64,000 nucleotides of DNA. It comes from Coturnix japonica (lineage: Eukaryota > Chordata > Aves > Galliformes > Phasianidae). Within the stretch, counting starts at the first letter, position 1; each line of letters starts with the position of its first letter. The translations under genes and the position numbers were made by a program. The stretch lies in the NCBI RefSeq assembly GCF_001577835.2, contig NC_029541.1, positions 2,475,141 through 2,539,140 on the forward strand. The letters run 5' to 3'. The notes under the pieces were generated by a model that worked only from the letters and a program-made list of their open reading frames with translations, was not told where the DNA came from and searched no databases. Of the stretch, positions 11,879 to 26,100 are shown in pieces.

Positions 11879-14800
11879 TAAAAAAATACAATTGTTTTGC
11901 ATGTCTGGTTGCACATAACTATTAACATATGATTGACTTGAATAATTTGCTACAATGCTTTTTCTTTTTAAAGCCAGCTTGCATTATACAAAGCAAATCT
12001 CTCTGTCAGTTCTTACATAAAATAGTTTTCTTTAACTATTCCCACCCTATTTAAAAAAAAAAAAAAGATTGCAATACATGGATTATTTTTTTTCCTTTTT
12101 TTTTTTCTTTTTTTTTTTTGCACAAAATATCGAAGCAATAGAAAAAAAGTCACCTGATTCCTCAGGAAAGACCTTCATTATGTTTGAATAGAAACTGCCA
12201 ATACGCCGCTCATTAAAAGCAGCACGAGTCGCTTTGAAGTCATTACAGTGCACTTCCTCCAAACCACGTTTTGCATCTCAGTACTTCGCCCTCCAAACCT
12301 GAAATGTGCTCAAAGAACTGCATATGTACAAGAAATAAGTTGATCAGACTCTTATATGTTTTCCCAACGTGGTATCGACACGCTGAAGGTCTTCCTAATA
12401 TGTTACCTTGGAAGGTTAAATAAAAGCAAATTTAGTAACACTGAACAATTACTGAAAACTTTGGCTATTTATGTACTTGCATTACATACCAGCATTTTAG
12501 TTTTTAAACACAATGGCATTAAGATACTCTTATTATAAGGTATAATTAGAAAGACTGAGAAGCTACTCGCTCCCAACTCTTAACCTGAGCACCAAAGCAG
12601 TGCAAGGTTATCACTGTATCCAAAATCCAGTCTAGGATAAGTCTCTAAGGTAGGAAGCATGTTTGCTATGATGTTACTTTGCCTCTTGACTTGGCACCAG
12701 ACACGTGTATCCAATACAATTCTGTTCTGGAAAGAGTAACTGAAAGCTTCATCTGCTGACCTTGTATCATTTTTACCGCTGATGTTTCTACTAAATTACA
12801 TGAAAATAAGAAAGAAACCACTTACAGAGTTAGTTGATGTGGTTGTCTCCTCCATCTGGCCCAAGCAGAAGAGTCAGAGCTGCAGGAGCACAAAAAATCC
12901 TGCAGGCTTCACTGTGCTGATCTACACAGAGCCCAGATTAACCTGAAAAAACCCTCGAGGAGCAGCACTAAAGGCATCTGAAAAATCACTTTCCAAAACA
13001 GATGTGCACTCGAAAAAGAAACAGAACAACTGCCAACCATCACCATTGCTGATTTGGTCACTTAAAGTGTCCCCCATTCAGCTCTGATGTTTTCCTCCCT
13101 GGCTCCAGCTGAGCCACAGGCAAAAAGCTGCACGGAGCAGACCCTCAGCTGCCGTAACTCAGAGCAGCTCTGCTGCAGCCAATGGACCTTTCCTGCTTTA
13201 CAAGCTCGTTGCACACAAGTGCTGTCTGCCATCAGCTTGCTCCGTGTTCTCAGCAGTCCCAAGCCAAAGCCTCATGTTGGTTACCTCCCCTGTTCAGTCA
13301 CTGCAGCCTCAGATTGATTCCAACTGTCCTAATATGCATTAGAGGAGGAGACAACCACTATCTTTACTGTGTGTGTCGCATGAACTTTCCTATTTATTCC
13401 ATCTCTGCTATTAAGAATACACTTCTCAGCTATAAAAACAGAGGGGTTGGGGGAGATAAGCATTAAATGTGCTACTGTACTTATCACAAAACACTGTGAC
13501 GTACATAAGGCCATCTGGTAACACTGCAACAGAATACAAACAAGATTCTCAAAGGGAGTTTTAGAATACTTTGTTGTTTGTTTTCTTTTAAACCACAATG
13601 AATAATCTCAACCCTGTTCACGGAGAATTAACGTTAAAAACTACTACATCGTCTATATAAAACTCTGTGCAACTGAACAACAGCAGAACAAAAAGTCAAC
13701 ACAATTCTCTCTAAAGCAGTTCCAAAGCCTGAAGAGTTAAGACATGCCAGCCAAAAAACCAAACCAACCCCACAACACAACTCAAGGAGCCCAGAGCACA
13801 CCCAGGTATTGTACACACAGCACACACCAGGATCCATGCAGAGCCCATCCTGGCCACCTTCCTGTGTTCCAGAAAATAAGGAAAGGAAAAAAGAAAACTA
13901 AATAGAAACAGCTTCCAGTTATAAGTACAGCACTGCTGCACGTACTGCTCAAGGATATGGGCTCCAAGCAGTGCTTTCCAACCTCCCTGCACTGCTTGCA
14001 GTTCGTTCTGTGTCTCCATTACAAGCCCCCTGCTTTCCAAACGCTGCCAATTACACCATCTCAACAGAGAAATCTTATGAAAAAGGGGAAAAAAAAAGAC
14101 AAAAAGCCCTAATTTGTGTTCCAAAACTGTTCCAAAGATACATTTAAAGACACTTCCCAGGAAGATATGCCATACAACAACGCCAAAGATGCATTTATAA
14201 GTAACCTTATGGCAATCCTTAGCCCACGCTGCAGTACAGCCTGAGTGCTTACAATACAAATAGACAGGCCCCAAAAAGCCTCATCAGCACGTGCAAAAGG
14301 TTTTTAAAGTGGCAACTGCAGGGTTTGCTCTGAGTGTACAAACCTGGAAGCTGTGCTGCATCCTGAACACGCGTCCCCTGCAAGTGAATAGGTGTGCACA
14401 TGTATGTTTGTATAGGGAGAGCTGTTCAGCCTCAGCGGAACAATGCATAGAGGAAACAAGCTGTACAAGTTTGCTTTCTTAATTAGATGCCTGCAACGGG
14501 CTCCGCAATTAAAGTCTTCTACGACGTTCTTCGGAAGGGGAGGGGAAATGAAAATCAATTCTAATCAGTTCTACTGCGTTTGGTAGAATCATTTATGTGG
14601 ATCGGACGCCTTGCTGTCTGAAAAGGGAAACACGTGAGCATGCACATCCAAGCAGAAGCATGGGGCCCTGCCCTGCTTTCTTATCGTGTAGGTCACTTCT
14701 TTAGGGGAGGGGGAACAAACAGAACAAAACAAGGATGGTGACCATCAGTGAAGTCAAACAGAACCTCCTGCAGAGCCCATATGCTTTGCTCACTTCAAGT

Positions 14801-17800
14801 GGAACGCGGCGCCCGCAGATGTCAATCCAGGCAAAAGCCTTTGGCAGTAACAGCCCCAAAGAGCCGTGTAAAACAACTGTCACCACGCTTTATCTTTTAA
14901 TCTTCATCTGACAGCCTCTGATTTCAGCAGATCGACTTTAGCACGGCACATATTCACCACCACTCAACGTGATGGCAGTCGCCAAAGGCTTCGCATTAAG
15001 CAGATTTGCTAACACTGTTCAGACTTTAACAGCAGCCATTGCCAATTACTGCTTAATTAAACTCAAATCAAGCCACAAACAAATTCCTGTTTAGACAAGA
15101 GGAACCCCGAATAGCTTTGTAAGCTACTCGACTGCAATTTTAATGCATTTTCAATCGATCTGCTGAGCATAAATCCCATGGGGCTCCACTAATGGTCAGA
15201 TCAAATACATCACCCATACCCAGGACCAGAAGATAGATCTATTTCCTACACAGGAGAATAATATTACAGACACCCCAAAACTCACACATTGAGTTTCAAA
15301 GCATCTGGCCATTCTGATAACGTCCCTTAACTACTGCTGTAGTTTATTCCATAGCTGACAATACCAAGATTTCCTCTTGGTGCAACACTGAGATGTGCCT
15401 TGTAAACAAACACGCATTCAAAATGGAAGAAGTTAAGTGGTAGAGTAAAATATGAGTACATACAACAAATAAAGAGCTATAAAATAGTAGTAAAAAGTAA
15501 CTAAGAGATACACCAATAAACCAAGGGTGGCCAAGAGTTCTATGGGCTCCGAATGGAGCAGAACTCAGAATCAGAGCTGCCTGGGTGTGCCAGCTCTGCC
15601 ACCCAGCACTAAGCTGCTGTAATTCTTGCACCCAAGCTGAAGTCATGGGTGGGGGGATCTGACATTGCACAGCACTGACATCTTGAAAAGCTTTGTGCTG
15701 GAAGATATGCACATAAACAGCCCTCGCTGTGGTTAAAATGAACACTATGAAGATAAAACAAGAAGAATCTATATGTTAGATATCCAAGGCCTGAAAAACT
15801 AGTGGGAGAAACTATCCCAAACAAACTACTCAAACAGCCAAAGCCTTTCCTGTGCTAACACACACTCCATTCTAGCAAGGATATGGATACCAAAAGCCTT
15901 GGGACGCTCTGAAGGAACACAATGAACTCCCAAACTTGAGGGATTTCATCACTTCCTGACCTAGTGCAGAATGCAACGTGAACGTGCCAAAGGCAGTGCA
16001 TAGGAACTACATTCAGCCACCACTGCTGAAGATCGACTCCTGAAATGAGGTTCTGGGATTCCACTCTGTTAAAGAAAAAGCTTTTTTCCACCACCCTCAT
16101 CACTGGGATCACGTCCTCTGAGAACAGGAAGATGGAACAGGGTGTTGTATAACCGTAGGGTATCAGCAGAACAATTCTGCTTTCCATGGATTGTCTGCTT
16201 GCAGCACGTGTTGCTTAGTGGCATCCTGATGGTTCAGGTTCTCATAAAAGACAGACATAGCACAGACAGCAGCAGCACAAGCTTTGCAACTCTGCAGTAC
16301 TATTATACAGCAGCAGTGACATTAAAAAGAGATTCCCAGAAGCAAGACAGATGTTCAGCTTCCATGCTCATCCAGTCTAATTCTACCACCACCTATGAAT
16401 TAACCAATGCAAATACTATCAAAGCATTCAACAATACCACAGTTACTTCAGCAACGTGAACTGCAACGTAACACAACGTTTCTGTAATGCTGCACTATTT
16501 TTTTAAACCAACATGGTACTATACCCATATTACAAACTGCTAACGTGATAATTAAAGAAGAGCCTATACTAACCCCACCTTCCCTACACTAAAAACAAGT
16601 TGCAATGAGCTGCAAACTGCTCCTGAAGCGAGCCAGTAGAGCACCAGCAAGTCACATCACCGAGCTCCAAGGAATGTGATCCAAAAAAGCTGGCAGTTCT
16701 ATGCTTATTAATAAATGCCTGCTTAATGAGGCAGCATATATACAAGACAGTATTATCTTAAGTGACCTGAAGTGGGGAAAACATGAGAGCAAGCCTCCCT
16801 CCCACCTCCCTGTGCCCAGTCTTACTGTTTGCTTTCCCAACTGCCTCCTGAGATTACAACCCCATTGGGGACTCCTGTTTTCCAAGGCAGGTGCCTAAGC
16901 AAAAGTAATCACCTTCTCACTTTGCCTGTCAGGAAGTTGGACACCACCATGCTGAAATATAGAGAGGCTGCACTTTCATAACAACTTCCCCTAAGAAGGT
17001 ATTCCTGAAGGTGAGCGTGCATCTCACAGCTATGGCAGTGCAATCTGCTGCAGCTACTTGGAGAACAGCATGAAACTAGGCCAAGCAAAACTGACAAGCT
17101 CTATTAGTTAGCATTTGGTTCTCTTGCATATCTATGCTGAAAGTGATACAGTTTACAAAAGAATTAAGTGCATGTGTGCACATACACAACTTTTAAACTA
17201 AAACTTGGCTTTTCTCCATAGGGGACAAGGAAAGGGAAGCAATTAAATTGCGAGTCTTTAGTGCTCATTAGTTATTTTTAAACTCTAATCCTAGTCTGCA
17301 ACGTTGCTCTCAAATCCACACACACATTGGGCATAAAATTGGCCAACCTAAAACAACCATTAAAAGTGCTGCTATTTATATATAGCTATATATATTTTCT
17401 AGAGCAAACTCATAAGCTATCATGCAAACCAGAAAATTCCACATGCCTGCTCTTAATTATAAATCTGCAGGTTTCTCTCTGCATTTAAAAAAAAAAGAAA
17501 AAAGAAAAAAAGTCAATATTGCACATTGTCATTTTAAGAGCCACCGGCACAGGAACTTCATCCTGTATCTGCTGATGTCTAAACACAAAGCAGTGTTGCT
17601 CCTCCAATGAAACTCAACAGGAAGACAGTTCACTATATGAGCTCACTCCCTGCTACCTGCACCTGAAACAGGCACGTTCTTTTCTCCCACTTAGCAAAGG
17701 ACTTTCTGGATGTACAATGCCCAAAAAGCAACCCCGTGACACCCACTCACGTCGAGGGTGCTGTATTAGAAACGTACAAAGTGGTTTATTCAATGCTAGA

Positions 17801-18284
17801 ATCTATAGAGAACGTCACTGCAGTAAATTAAGTCCTGGGTATTGTCATACGTATGTTTTAAAGTGAGTTCGGTCTGCAAAAGAGGCAAAAGGAAAACTGT
17901 GGTAAGCCTGAGCTCACCATTTCCCCATCAAACAGGTGCAAGAAACACACTGCCAGCTCCTCGTGCTGTTAAGGTACAACCTTCCTCTGCTCATTAAAGC
18001 TTCCCAGCCAACCAGTGGGGGATACCAAAGGAAGGAGACGGCCTCCATCTGTTTCCTAGAAGGTTATTATATGAAGATTATCTTACATCACTCAGCTCAA
18101 TGTGAGTGGCAAACAGAAGTTGCTGCCTGACAGCAGATGCCCCAAAGTGGAAGGGCACAGAGTGAGACATCCCAAGTCCCTCTTCTTTCATTTCCTCCGT
18201 TCTCTTTAAAGGCCTCCTGAGGTTTAAAAATCTAATTAAAAATTTCATCAGTGTTTCAAATGGCTCTGGAAACTTGTATCAATT

Positions 18285-18300
18285 CACACACACACACACA
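18285..18300. repeat. (CA)8 microsatellite
   Basis: Short perfect CA tract inside the inferred ELK4 3' UTR. Confidence 0.8.
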
Positions 18301-19433
18301 GCCACCAAGGAAAGAAAAGCAAGTGCAAATTTACAGTGAGGTGGATACACCATGGCACCTCTCTCAGCTAGCGGTGCATATTAAGCCTAACTTTTTCAGG
18401 GTCTGAGTGCTTCCTCGAGTAATAACAAAGAAAACCCAATAGATTTAAAGCCAAACTCGAGATAAGAGCTGGGAAAAAGCTTCTCCACTTCAAACTGAGG
18501 GAATAAAACACTCAGACATCAGTGTTCTCACCCACCGCTTGGGGCTTAAAATGCAGCATCAGGCAGCAACCTCATGTCACAGATCAACCATCAACACCTC
18601 ATGTAAAATCCACCATTCTGCTCATCTTTTAGCAGTGAGATTACAGGTCTTCTGGCACGAGAAATGTTTGGACTTCAGCATTCAAACCTTCTGAGAAGTG
18701 AAAAGAACTGATCCCACCATTTGTTTGTCTCCAGGCTTTGCCCCCTTGCTGAAGGAGGGCTCGGAAGCATCCAGGAGCCAAGCAATGCAAGGCTGGGCTG
18801 TCTGCATTGCAGTGTCATTGAGAAATTGTCCACATCTCAGTAACACAATCATAAGAATATGCCTTGAAAAATTTCTACCTGCAAAGAGACAAGAGGTTTT
18901 TACAGCAGATAAGATGCGGGCTGTTTTGCTGCTGCAGAAGTTATCAGGCCCCAAGGCAAAGCTGAGTGCACACACACACTCCCTTTCCCAAGCATTTCCT
19001 GGAATGCCAGCTTTGATCGTGATTAAATTTCTTCTTGCCAAGCACAGGAAGCAGAAGAACAGAGGTTTTCCAAGAGTCACAGAGAAACAACTTCTCTGAT
19101 ACTATATACTGCAAACAGTGCAGACTCAGTTACTGCAACACCAATTGAAACTCCCTTTCACCATAGTGAAGTCTTCCAACCAAGGAGGGAAGAGAAGAGA
19201 CCGGAGCTTCAGCTCCTATTAAGGCATTTGCATAAACATTACCAATCTGGGTCTTCAAAAAACAGGAATTTTGCAAAAAAAGGCATTTTTTTTTAATCTG
19301 GGAATGGCAAAAACTATGACTGCTGATCATCTCTGTGGAATTATAAATTGCTCTTTTTAAAAAAAACGTGGTTAAATATAAGTGTCATCTCTTTTCCTTG
19401 CTTGCCAATATGTCCTTTCCATGAGTTCATGTG

Positions 19434-22400
19434 CTATGTCTTCTGCAGATCAGGGGAAAACGGGCCAGGGGTAGAGGGTCCATCCAGTCCAGACAGCGTG
19501 AATGGGCCGTGACTGTTCAGCACTGATGGAAACTAAGAGACAAAACAAAAGTGGTTGAGAAAGGGGATTTTAATTCAATGTTCCTCTCTAACCCTGCATC
19601 AAGAAGCTCCCCAGGAAACAAAGAAAAAAAAACCCTTTCAAAGATTCTTCCTGTCTTCCACCAAGTAATTACTTTTTAAATGCCACCACACCACAGATTG
19701 CACAACCCCAGCTACTGGAGGGAGACAGCCTGCAGCCTCCGCACTGAGCACTGCCTATGCCTTAAACTAGTGATATCACAATAAAATGACTTTATACAGC
19801 TTGTTGAGAAACAATGTCCTACATTGTTCTTCAATTATTAGCAGAGAAAAGGCTATCGGGTACCAAAAAACCCCTTTGAATTAAAGGAAACTTTTTAGCA
19901 CTTCAAACTTGGAAAGACTGAGCAACCAAAGCATGACATGTTTCATGACGTATCATGAAATGCCTACTACTTAACTGCCTCACCTTATTAAAGAGTAAAT
20001 ATTACTGCCCAAACTTGCCATCAGATTCTTGGGCTAACAGATCCATACAGGTCTTCTGAGGAAAGCAGACAAGCATGGCTCAAAGGGAGAGATGGGCTCA
20101 ACTTGCTGGAACTTACCTGAAAGAGCGTATTAGCACCTTGCAACCTTGCAGGACTGAGAGGAGCAACTGGGCTGAGGGTACTCCAGAAATGAATACTGGA
20201 GAGCAAGGGACTTGGGGTCAGCAAGATGGGAGTCTGCAAAACACACAAAGACAGTCAGTTGTGTGGAAGCTGGACTTGGAATAACACACTGCATATGGAA
20301 ATCTGGCTGCAGTAATCCAGCTCCTCCAGCTGCAGAGGGCTGGATCCCATTTTAAGAACTCCCATTCTCTTATTCTGCCTCCTCCCACCTCCTCCTCTTC
20401 CCTTCAAACCCTACAACAGCAGCCATCAGTTCTCCCTCCCCTTTCTTAGGGACTGGCCCTCCTCTCCCAGCAGCTGCCAAATGCCTTCTCATGCAATTCA
20501 TACACCTGCAAGTGACTTTGGTGAACTGAGCTTATGAATTCAAAACGAGCAGACAGTGGGTACACACATACTGAGTGACATGGGGGACGTAAGCTACAAC
20601 AAAAGAAATGCACACCCAGCTTCTGAATGCTCTGGATGTTCCAGGTTTACCAGCCAAACACTTGGAAGGGCTCCAAAAGTGCAATTGCACTTGGTTTTTT
20701 TTTTAATCCTATCTTCAGCCATTTCAATTTTCTATCAGCAGTTTCCCTGCAGTTTAACTCCAATTTATTACAGGAAGGAGATTAAATGTATACAGTACAA
20801 TACAACGGCATAGTTGGATTCAGTTCTCTTCCAAATTTTCCATGAGGAATGAATGCTTTCCTTTCCCACGCGCTGAGAACAACCAAATTATGCAGCCATT
20901 GTTATCACCGCAATTAAGTCACATTATTCAGGTTTTAATGGCTACTAAATCAAGTGAAAGAAGACTGCTGAACACATACCTCAGTGTTACCTGTTTTGAA
21001 AGGGATTTCAGAATCAACCTGAAATGCTTTGGAAATAAATTCAGTGTCATTCTGGAGCATTTACAAAGGATCCTTAAAGTGCTGGTTTGGTTCATCTGCC
21101 CTCCCTTACTGCCTTATAGTGTAACACAATCACTGCTGTTACTTATAAAAAGAAAGGGAGGTGAGGTGGGAATTGGGTTACCTGGGAGAAAAGTGCTGGA
21201 GTAAGAGAAGCAGTGGGGAGGGAAGGGCTCAGTATTCCCAATGGACTTGGATCACTGCCTGTAATGACGAGAGTAGGAGCCAACTCCAGCCCTTTGGGTT
21301 TTTTAGATCTGGAGAGGTGATTGGCAAATTCCTTCTCCAGCACAGATGAATCCTGCTCTTTGGGCTCTGGGGATTGATGCTGAAGGTTCTGAGCCTGCTC
21401 CAGCTGCTGAGAAGCCACTGATTCTATGTCCGTGTCAATGTCCAGGTCAGGATTAGAACTCAGGGGCGGCGATGGGGGGGTGGAAGGAACTTGCAGAACA
21501 GGAGAAACAGAGGATACGGGTGGAGTTGGGGTAAAGCTGGTGGTCAAGTTTGGCAAAGGCGCCGGAGCTTCAGGGATGGTTAATTTGGGGAGAACAAGAG
21601 TCTCCAAGGTCTGCAGAGTTTCTTCTGATGCTGCCACGGGAAGAGAGGATGCAGTTGAGGTGGCAGAAGCAGTGGATGTAGCAGAGACCGTTGAAGTGGT
21701 GACGATGAGGGGGACGGACGAAGGCTTTTTGGAGGGCATGGTGACAAACTTGATGACAGACGGCGTCGGATCCTGAGCAGCTTTCTTCTCTGTCAGTTTC
21801 TCAGCTGGATTCTCAATCTTGATGGACCTGAAGAGTTTCACATTGGAAGAGTTCAGGGAGTTCAGCGTAAAAGAGGAGTACAAGCCTGAGTGGATGTAGT
21901 CGTTGCGGCTGGAGGATTTAGCACACGACTGAGACTTCTCCTTCCCGCAGCTTTCCACGTCCTTTGGAGCACTGCTAACCTCTGCAAAGCTGGTCAGGTC
22001 GGGTTCTCCTTCTATACGGCCCACGACAAGAGGATCCATTTTTAAGATCTCCGGATAAGAAACAAACTTGTACACAAACTTCTTACCGTTCACTTTTTTA
22101 ATGATATTCTGTGGGTAAGAAGATAGGTATTTTTAGCCTTTCTTTAGATTCATTTTCCTGCTACAAACTCTGCCTAAAATAGACTGAGGAATTCAATAGT
22201 TTGTAATCTTTCAAACAGAAATACTTTCTTTTCCTTTGTTTTAAACACGCTGCATTCTTGCAATTCACAGACACAACAGGTGAGCTCAACCTGACCTCAG
22301 TGCACCAACAGAAACCCTAAATCAGCAGAGCAACTCTGTTTCAAATAGTTAAGAAGATCCTCTAGGAAACAAAGATACCACCACTGAAGTTAAGATCACT

Positions 22401-23096
22401 GCTCTGGGCACTGCAAGCATAATCTAAGAGGAGAACACACAGAATTAAGGCTTACAAGGTTTGTAGAATTGATGCCCGATACCTTATTCTTAATGAGATG
22501 ATAATAAGCAGCTGAACTGTTCAACAGAACGTGGGCTTATCAGCTACTTCAATATCATAAAACCTCTGTCACACTTGCTCCTCACTGGAAAGCCACACAC
22601 AATTTGGGTCACAGAGGATGTTTATTATACAGACATAAATTAAAAGGAAACCATTTTGCATAAAGCCAATCCAGAACCTTATAAAACAACCACTGGGGAG
22701 GAACCGGGCATGAGGATAAATAAAAAGGGAAATAAAAACCTCTGAACTTAAGTCAGTGCACCTCACTTAATTCTTGAAGCCAGAAGTGACACCTACCCCC
22801 TTGAAGAGAATGAAAAAGGAAACAAAGCTCATTAGGCAGAAGCTGGTAAGATGGATAAGGATTTCAGGTGGATTTATGGACTTCGTTACCTTCACATAAT
22901 AGTATCTGAGAGCACGGCTGAGTTTGTCATAGTTCATGCTAGGCTTGTTCTTGCGGATTCCCCACAGCCTGGCCACCTCCTCTGCCTGCTGCAGTTTGAA
23001 CTCCCCGTCATTGGAGGTCCAACAGATGATATTCTTGTTCTGAGGCTCTTTCAGGAGTTGGAGGAGGAACTGCCACAGGGTGATAGCACTGTCCAT
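19434..23096 (-). CDS. ELK4: ETS transcription factor ELK4 (SAP-1), ternary complex factor
   Basis: Four coding exons, in transcript order 23096-22890, 22108-21182, 20233-20117 and 19532-19434 (TAG), all GT/AG and all whole-codon lengths, give 449 residues (human about 431). The start ATG at 23096-23094 has G at -3 and +4 and lies ten bases inside an exon whose acceptor is at 23106. Residues 1-69 plus the start of the next exon form the ETS DNA-binding domain ([33 protein letters not shown]). Residues about 135-162 are the SRF-binding B box ([18 protein letters not shown]). IKIE near 164-167 is a sumoylation-type motif. About 335-352 is the MAPK docking D box ([13 protein letters not shown]). 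From 355 runs the transactivation C box with multiple SP/TP sites and [13 protein letters not shown]. An FQFP ERK-docking motif at 416-419 is made across the last splice junction. It binds serum response elements with SRF and is activated by MAPK phosphorylation. A Ser/Thr/Ala-rich stretch near 205-227 is longer than in human. Confidence 0.97.
19533..22889 (-). other. ELK4: ELK4 introns 2-4
   Basis: Introns at 22889-22109, 21181-20234 and 20116-19533 separate the ELK4 coding exons. No other feature is recognised in them. Read-through of the donor at 21181 stays open for 12 more codons (see findings). Confidence 0.85.
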
Positions 23097-23105
23097 AGCA
23101 GTAAG

Positions 23106-26100
23106 CTGTAATGCAGAAAGGCAGAGAAAAGGCAACAGAGATTAGGAACGGTGCATCTTTCTGTGTCTCCCTAGAAGGAGGGTGAGGGCACAGAGATGTT
23201 ATTTCCAAAGGCAGCAAGAGTAAAAATTATTAGTCACCAGTCGTGAAAGATGTTCCCTGCAGAACAGGGAGGCTGAGAGCCAACTGCTATCGTCTCCTCC
23301 CACATGTCAGTCCTTTTCACATGGGTTATATTTAGCCTCATTTAACTAAATCAGGTCATTTTGGGTAAGTTGCAATGAGTCATTACCCCCCTCCCCCCCA
23401 AAAAAAAAACACACAACAAAAAGAAAACCACCCCAATTCTAAGCTGTCCCACGTTCACCCATTCTGTGTTGTACTGAGGAACAGCTCAGGTGCACCCAGG
23501 TAAAAATCAAACCATCTCCCCCCTCACCTCCTCCATTCCCACCCACCTGCAGCCTCCTCCTTCAGCTGCCTGAAGATATCACTGTAAAGAACAACCCAAC
23601 CTTCCTTCAGTTCACATTGCTAATGTCCCTCCCAGCCACCCCCCACCCTGCTCTCTAATCTTCCTTTTGCAATTTTCGTCTCTTTTTCTAAGAAATTAAG
23701 CAAAGAAGAAAAGAAGCAAATACGATTTCAAGCATTGCTTTGGCTCTTCTCTTGATCTTTTCTCACACACATCAGTTTGTAAGGCTGAGGTCTTTTAGGA
23801 CCAATGTCACTCCAGCACTGCAGGTGGGGATGTAGTCAGCAGTGAAGGGAGGTCATTCCCTGCCTATATGAGGTGGTACTTCCACCAAGATTTAAGTGTA
23901 ACACCAATAATCCTGTCCATACAAAGGAATTATAAGCCAGGCTGTGAATTAAAACAGATAAAATGATATTAATGCAATATCCCATATGGATCCTCTTATC
24001 CCACAACACACAGCTTCTCTCCATACGGCCTAAACTTCTTCCAACGTAACAAAAGCAAACACGGCTGCACTGCAATAAGAGCCTTCCCATAGAACCATGC
24101 TGGATGTGGGCCCTGCTAAATATCCCCCTGCCCCAACCCTTGATAAAGGCCAACCTAAATGGCACAGGGGTTCCTGTTTGAGTGAGTGCAGCTCCAGACA
24201 CCAAGTGCTGTTGGTAGGAGGAGGCTCTGAAGGTTCACGGCTCCTGCAAGGACTCGTGCTTGTGTTGTTGAGGTCCACACGCACACAGGGCTAAGTTTGA
24301 GATCCAGGCAGGACTGCCAGTTACCAAAGCCTTTATTCCAATCTCGTTACTGCCCAGCACTTAGCCAGCCCTAAATAAGGAAGAGAACAGTCTACATGTC
24401 AGAGCCTCAGAATCCAGTCAGCCCTGAAAAAGGATTAGTGCTGACAGTATACACAGGACCAAGCATTCCTATTTAAATCAGGTGCCCCGGGGCAGGTATT
24501 CTTTTGGGCAGAGCTCATTGCATTTAACCTATTTTCACAAATACCTGCCTGATGGCACACTGACATGACTCCACAGCAAGGTAACATTGATCAACTGGGT
24601 TCAACTGCTGCAATTACAGCCAACAATCTCAAAATGAAGGACACCCACACCACCTAGTTATGCTGGCCTAAGGTGCTTTCCTCATTAATTACTGATGCTT
24701 ACAGCTCTGTGCCTGCCCAAATTAATTGCTGAGAGCTCTATGAAGACAGCAGCTGCTTAGTGAGCCCTGCAGGGGCAGCAGGGAGCTGTGGGGCAAGGAA
24801 TGGAGTTAAAGCCCTCCCTGCTTTCTGCTGTGCACTTTACCAATGCTGTTTCCTATGGAGCATCACCAGCACAGCCTCATTATCCTGTCAGGATGATGCA
24901 CACGCACGGGGTGTTGTGTAGACATAAGGACTTGATTCTACCATTCTACAGAGCTGTCAATAGCCGTGATAAGTGTTAACAGAGAAAGAGCAGGAAAATG
25001 AAGTCGAGTGATTATTCCCACGCTACGTTTAGCTGCAGCAGCTTCAAAGCCCATATAAGCAGCACTGCACCAAACAGCGCCGAGCGATGCAATGGGAGGT
25101 AATCACACAGAAATTAGATTAGCAGCAGAATCTCAGGAAGGCAAAGGCTTTTTCTCCTCCTAAAAACCTGTGATGATTGCATCCCCAAATTGAAATGCCG
25201 TGTAATTTCGGTGTGCTTCCCTTGAGCAAGAAGCACTTTGCTGTTATTATCAGCACACTCCAACCTTACTGCAGTCACATCGTTGCCTGGCTCGTGGCTG
25301 GAGCAGAGCTGAGATGCACACAGCCAACACAACTGTGCTCTCATGGCACAAACAGCAGCACAGCACATGCCTGTATTGAACAGGAGAGATTTGTTACAAG
25401 CCACCTTCGGAGCAATGTGCCACATTGTGCTCAGCAGCATCTACAACAACACCAGGCCTCCTGGGATGCAGGCACTGTGATCTCTGCATACAGCAAAGCT
25501 TAATGGCTGGAGGAATCCCCCTCCAGGGGCTACAGCAAACATCAGATGCATCTGTATGCTACCAACACTCGTGGAGTCCCAGGTTGTAGCACCGTGTGCC
25601 ATTCCTTCCACCATTTCATTAAGGATGCAGCACAGCATCGTGCACGGCCAGGTTATGCTGCAGATGAACGCCCCTCTTCATTCATTCCTTATTGTACACA
25701 CCTACAGGAAACAACAGGAGCGACACCTGAATGTATCCAGAAGCTCATCCTGATTAGATATAAAGGGAAATAATAACCCTGCAATCAGGCTGAAGCAGTG
25801 GGACAGGTGGGCAGGTACACCCTGCCCCTCTGGAGTAATATATGCATAGGAGAATGTGATGCTAGGAACAAAGGCACGTGTAATTGAACTTCATTAAACT
25901 TGCCTTGATAGGGCACGAGAACACAAAGAACTGCTGCTTCTCCAGAAAGAAGTGGGATAAAGTGAAGCCGAACCAAAACATCACACTAGATGCACAACTA
26001 AAAGCAGCACAGCCGCTCTGTGTGTGACTTTAGAGAACCCAAAGGATGCATTCAACATCGATTCCTCCTTCTGCAGCTGGGGCAGGAGGATGGGAACCCA

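Larger units (their letters stand above)
11855..19433 (-). other. ELK4: Probable long 3' UTR of ELK4
   Basis: About 7.6 kb follow the ELK4 stop on the minus strand with no recognisable coding exon and no recognised transposon, and with an A/T-rich, homopolymer-bearing character towards the far end (A and T runs at 12051-12120). The last good minus-strand AATAAA is at 11873-11878. Human ELK4 also has a very long 3' UTR, so one UTR exon is the simplest reading. Another AATAAA at 13393-13398 could give a shorter form. The extent is inferred, not seen directly. Confidence 0.55.
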
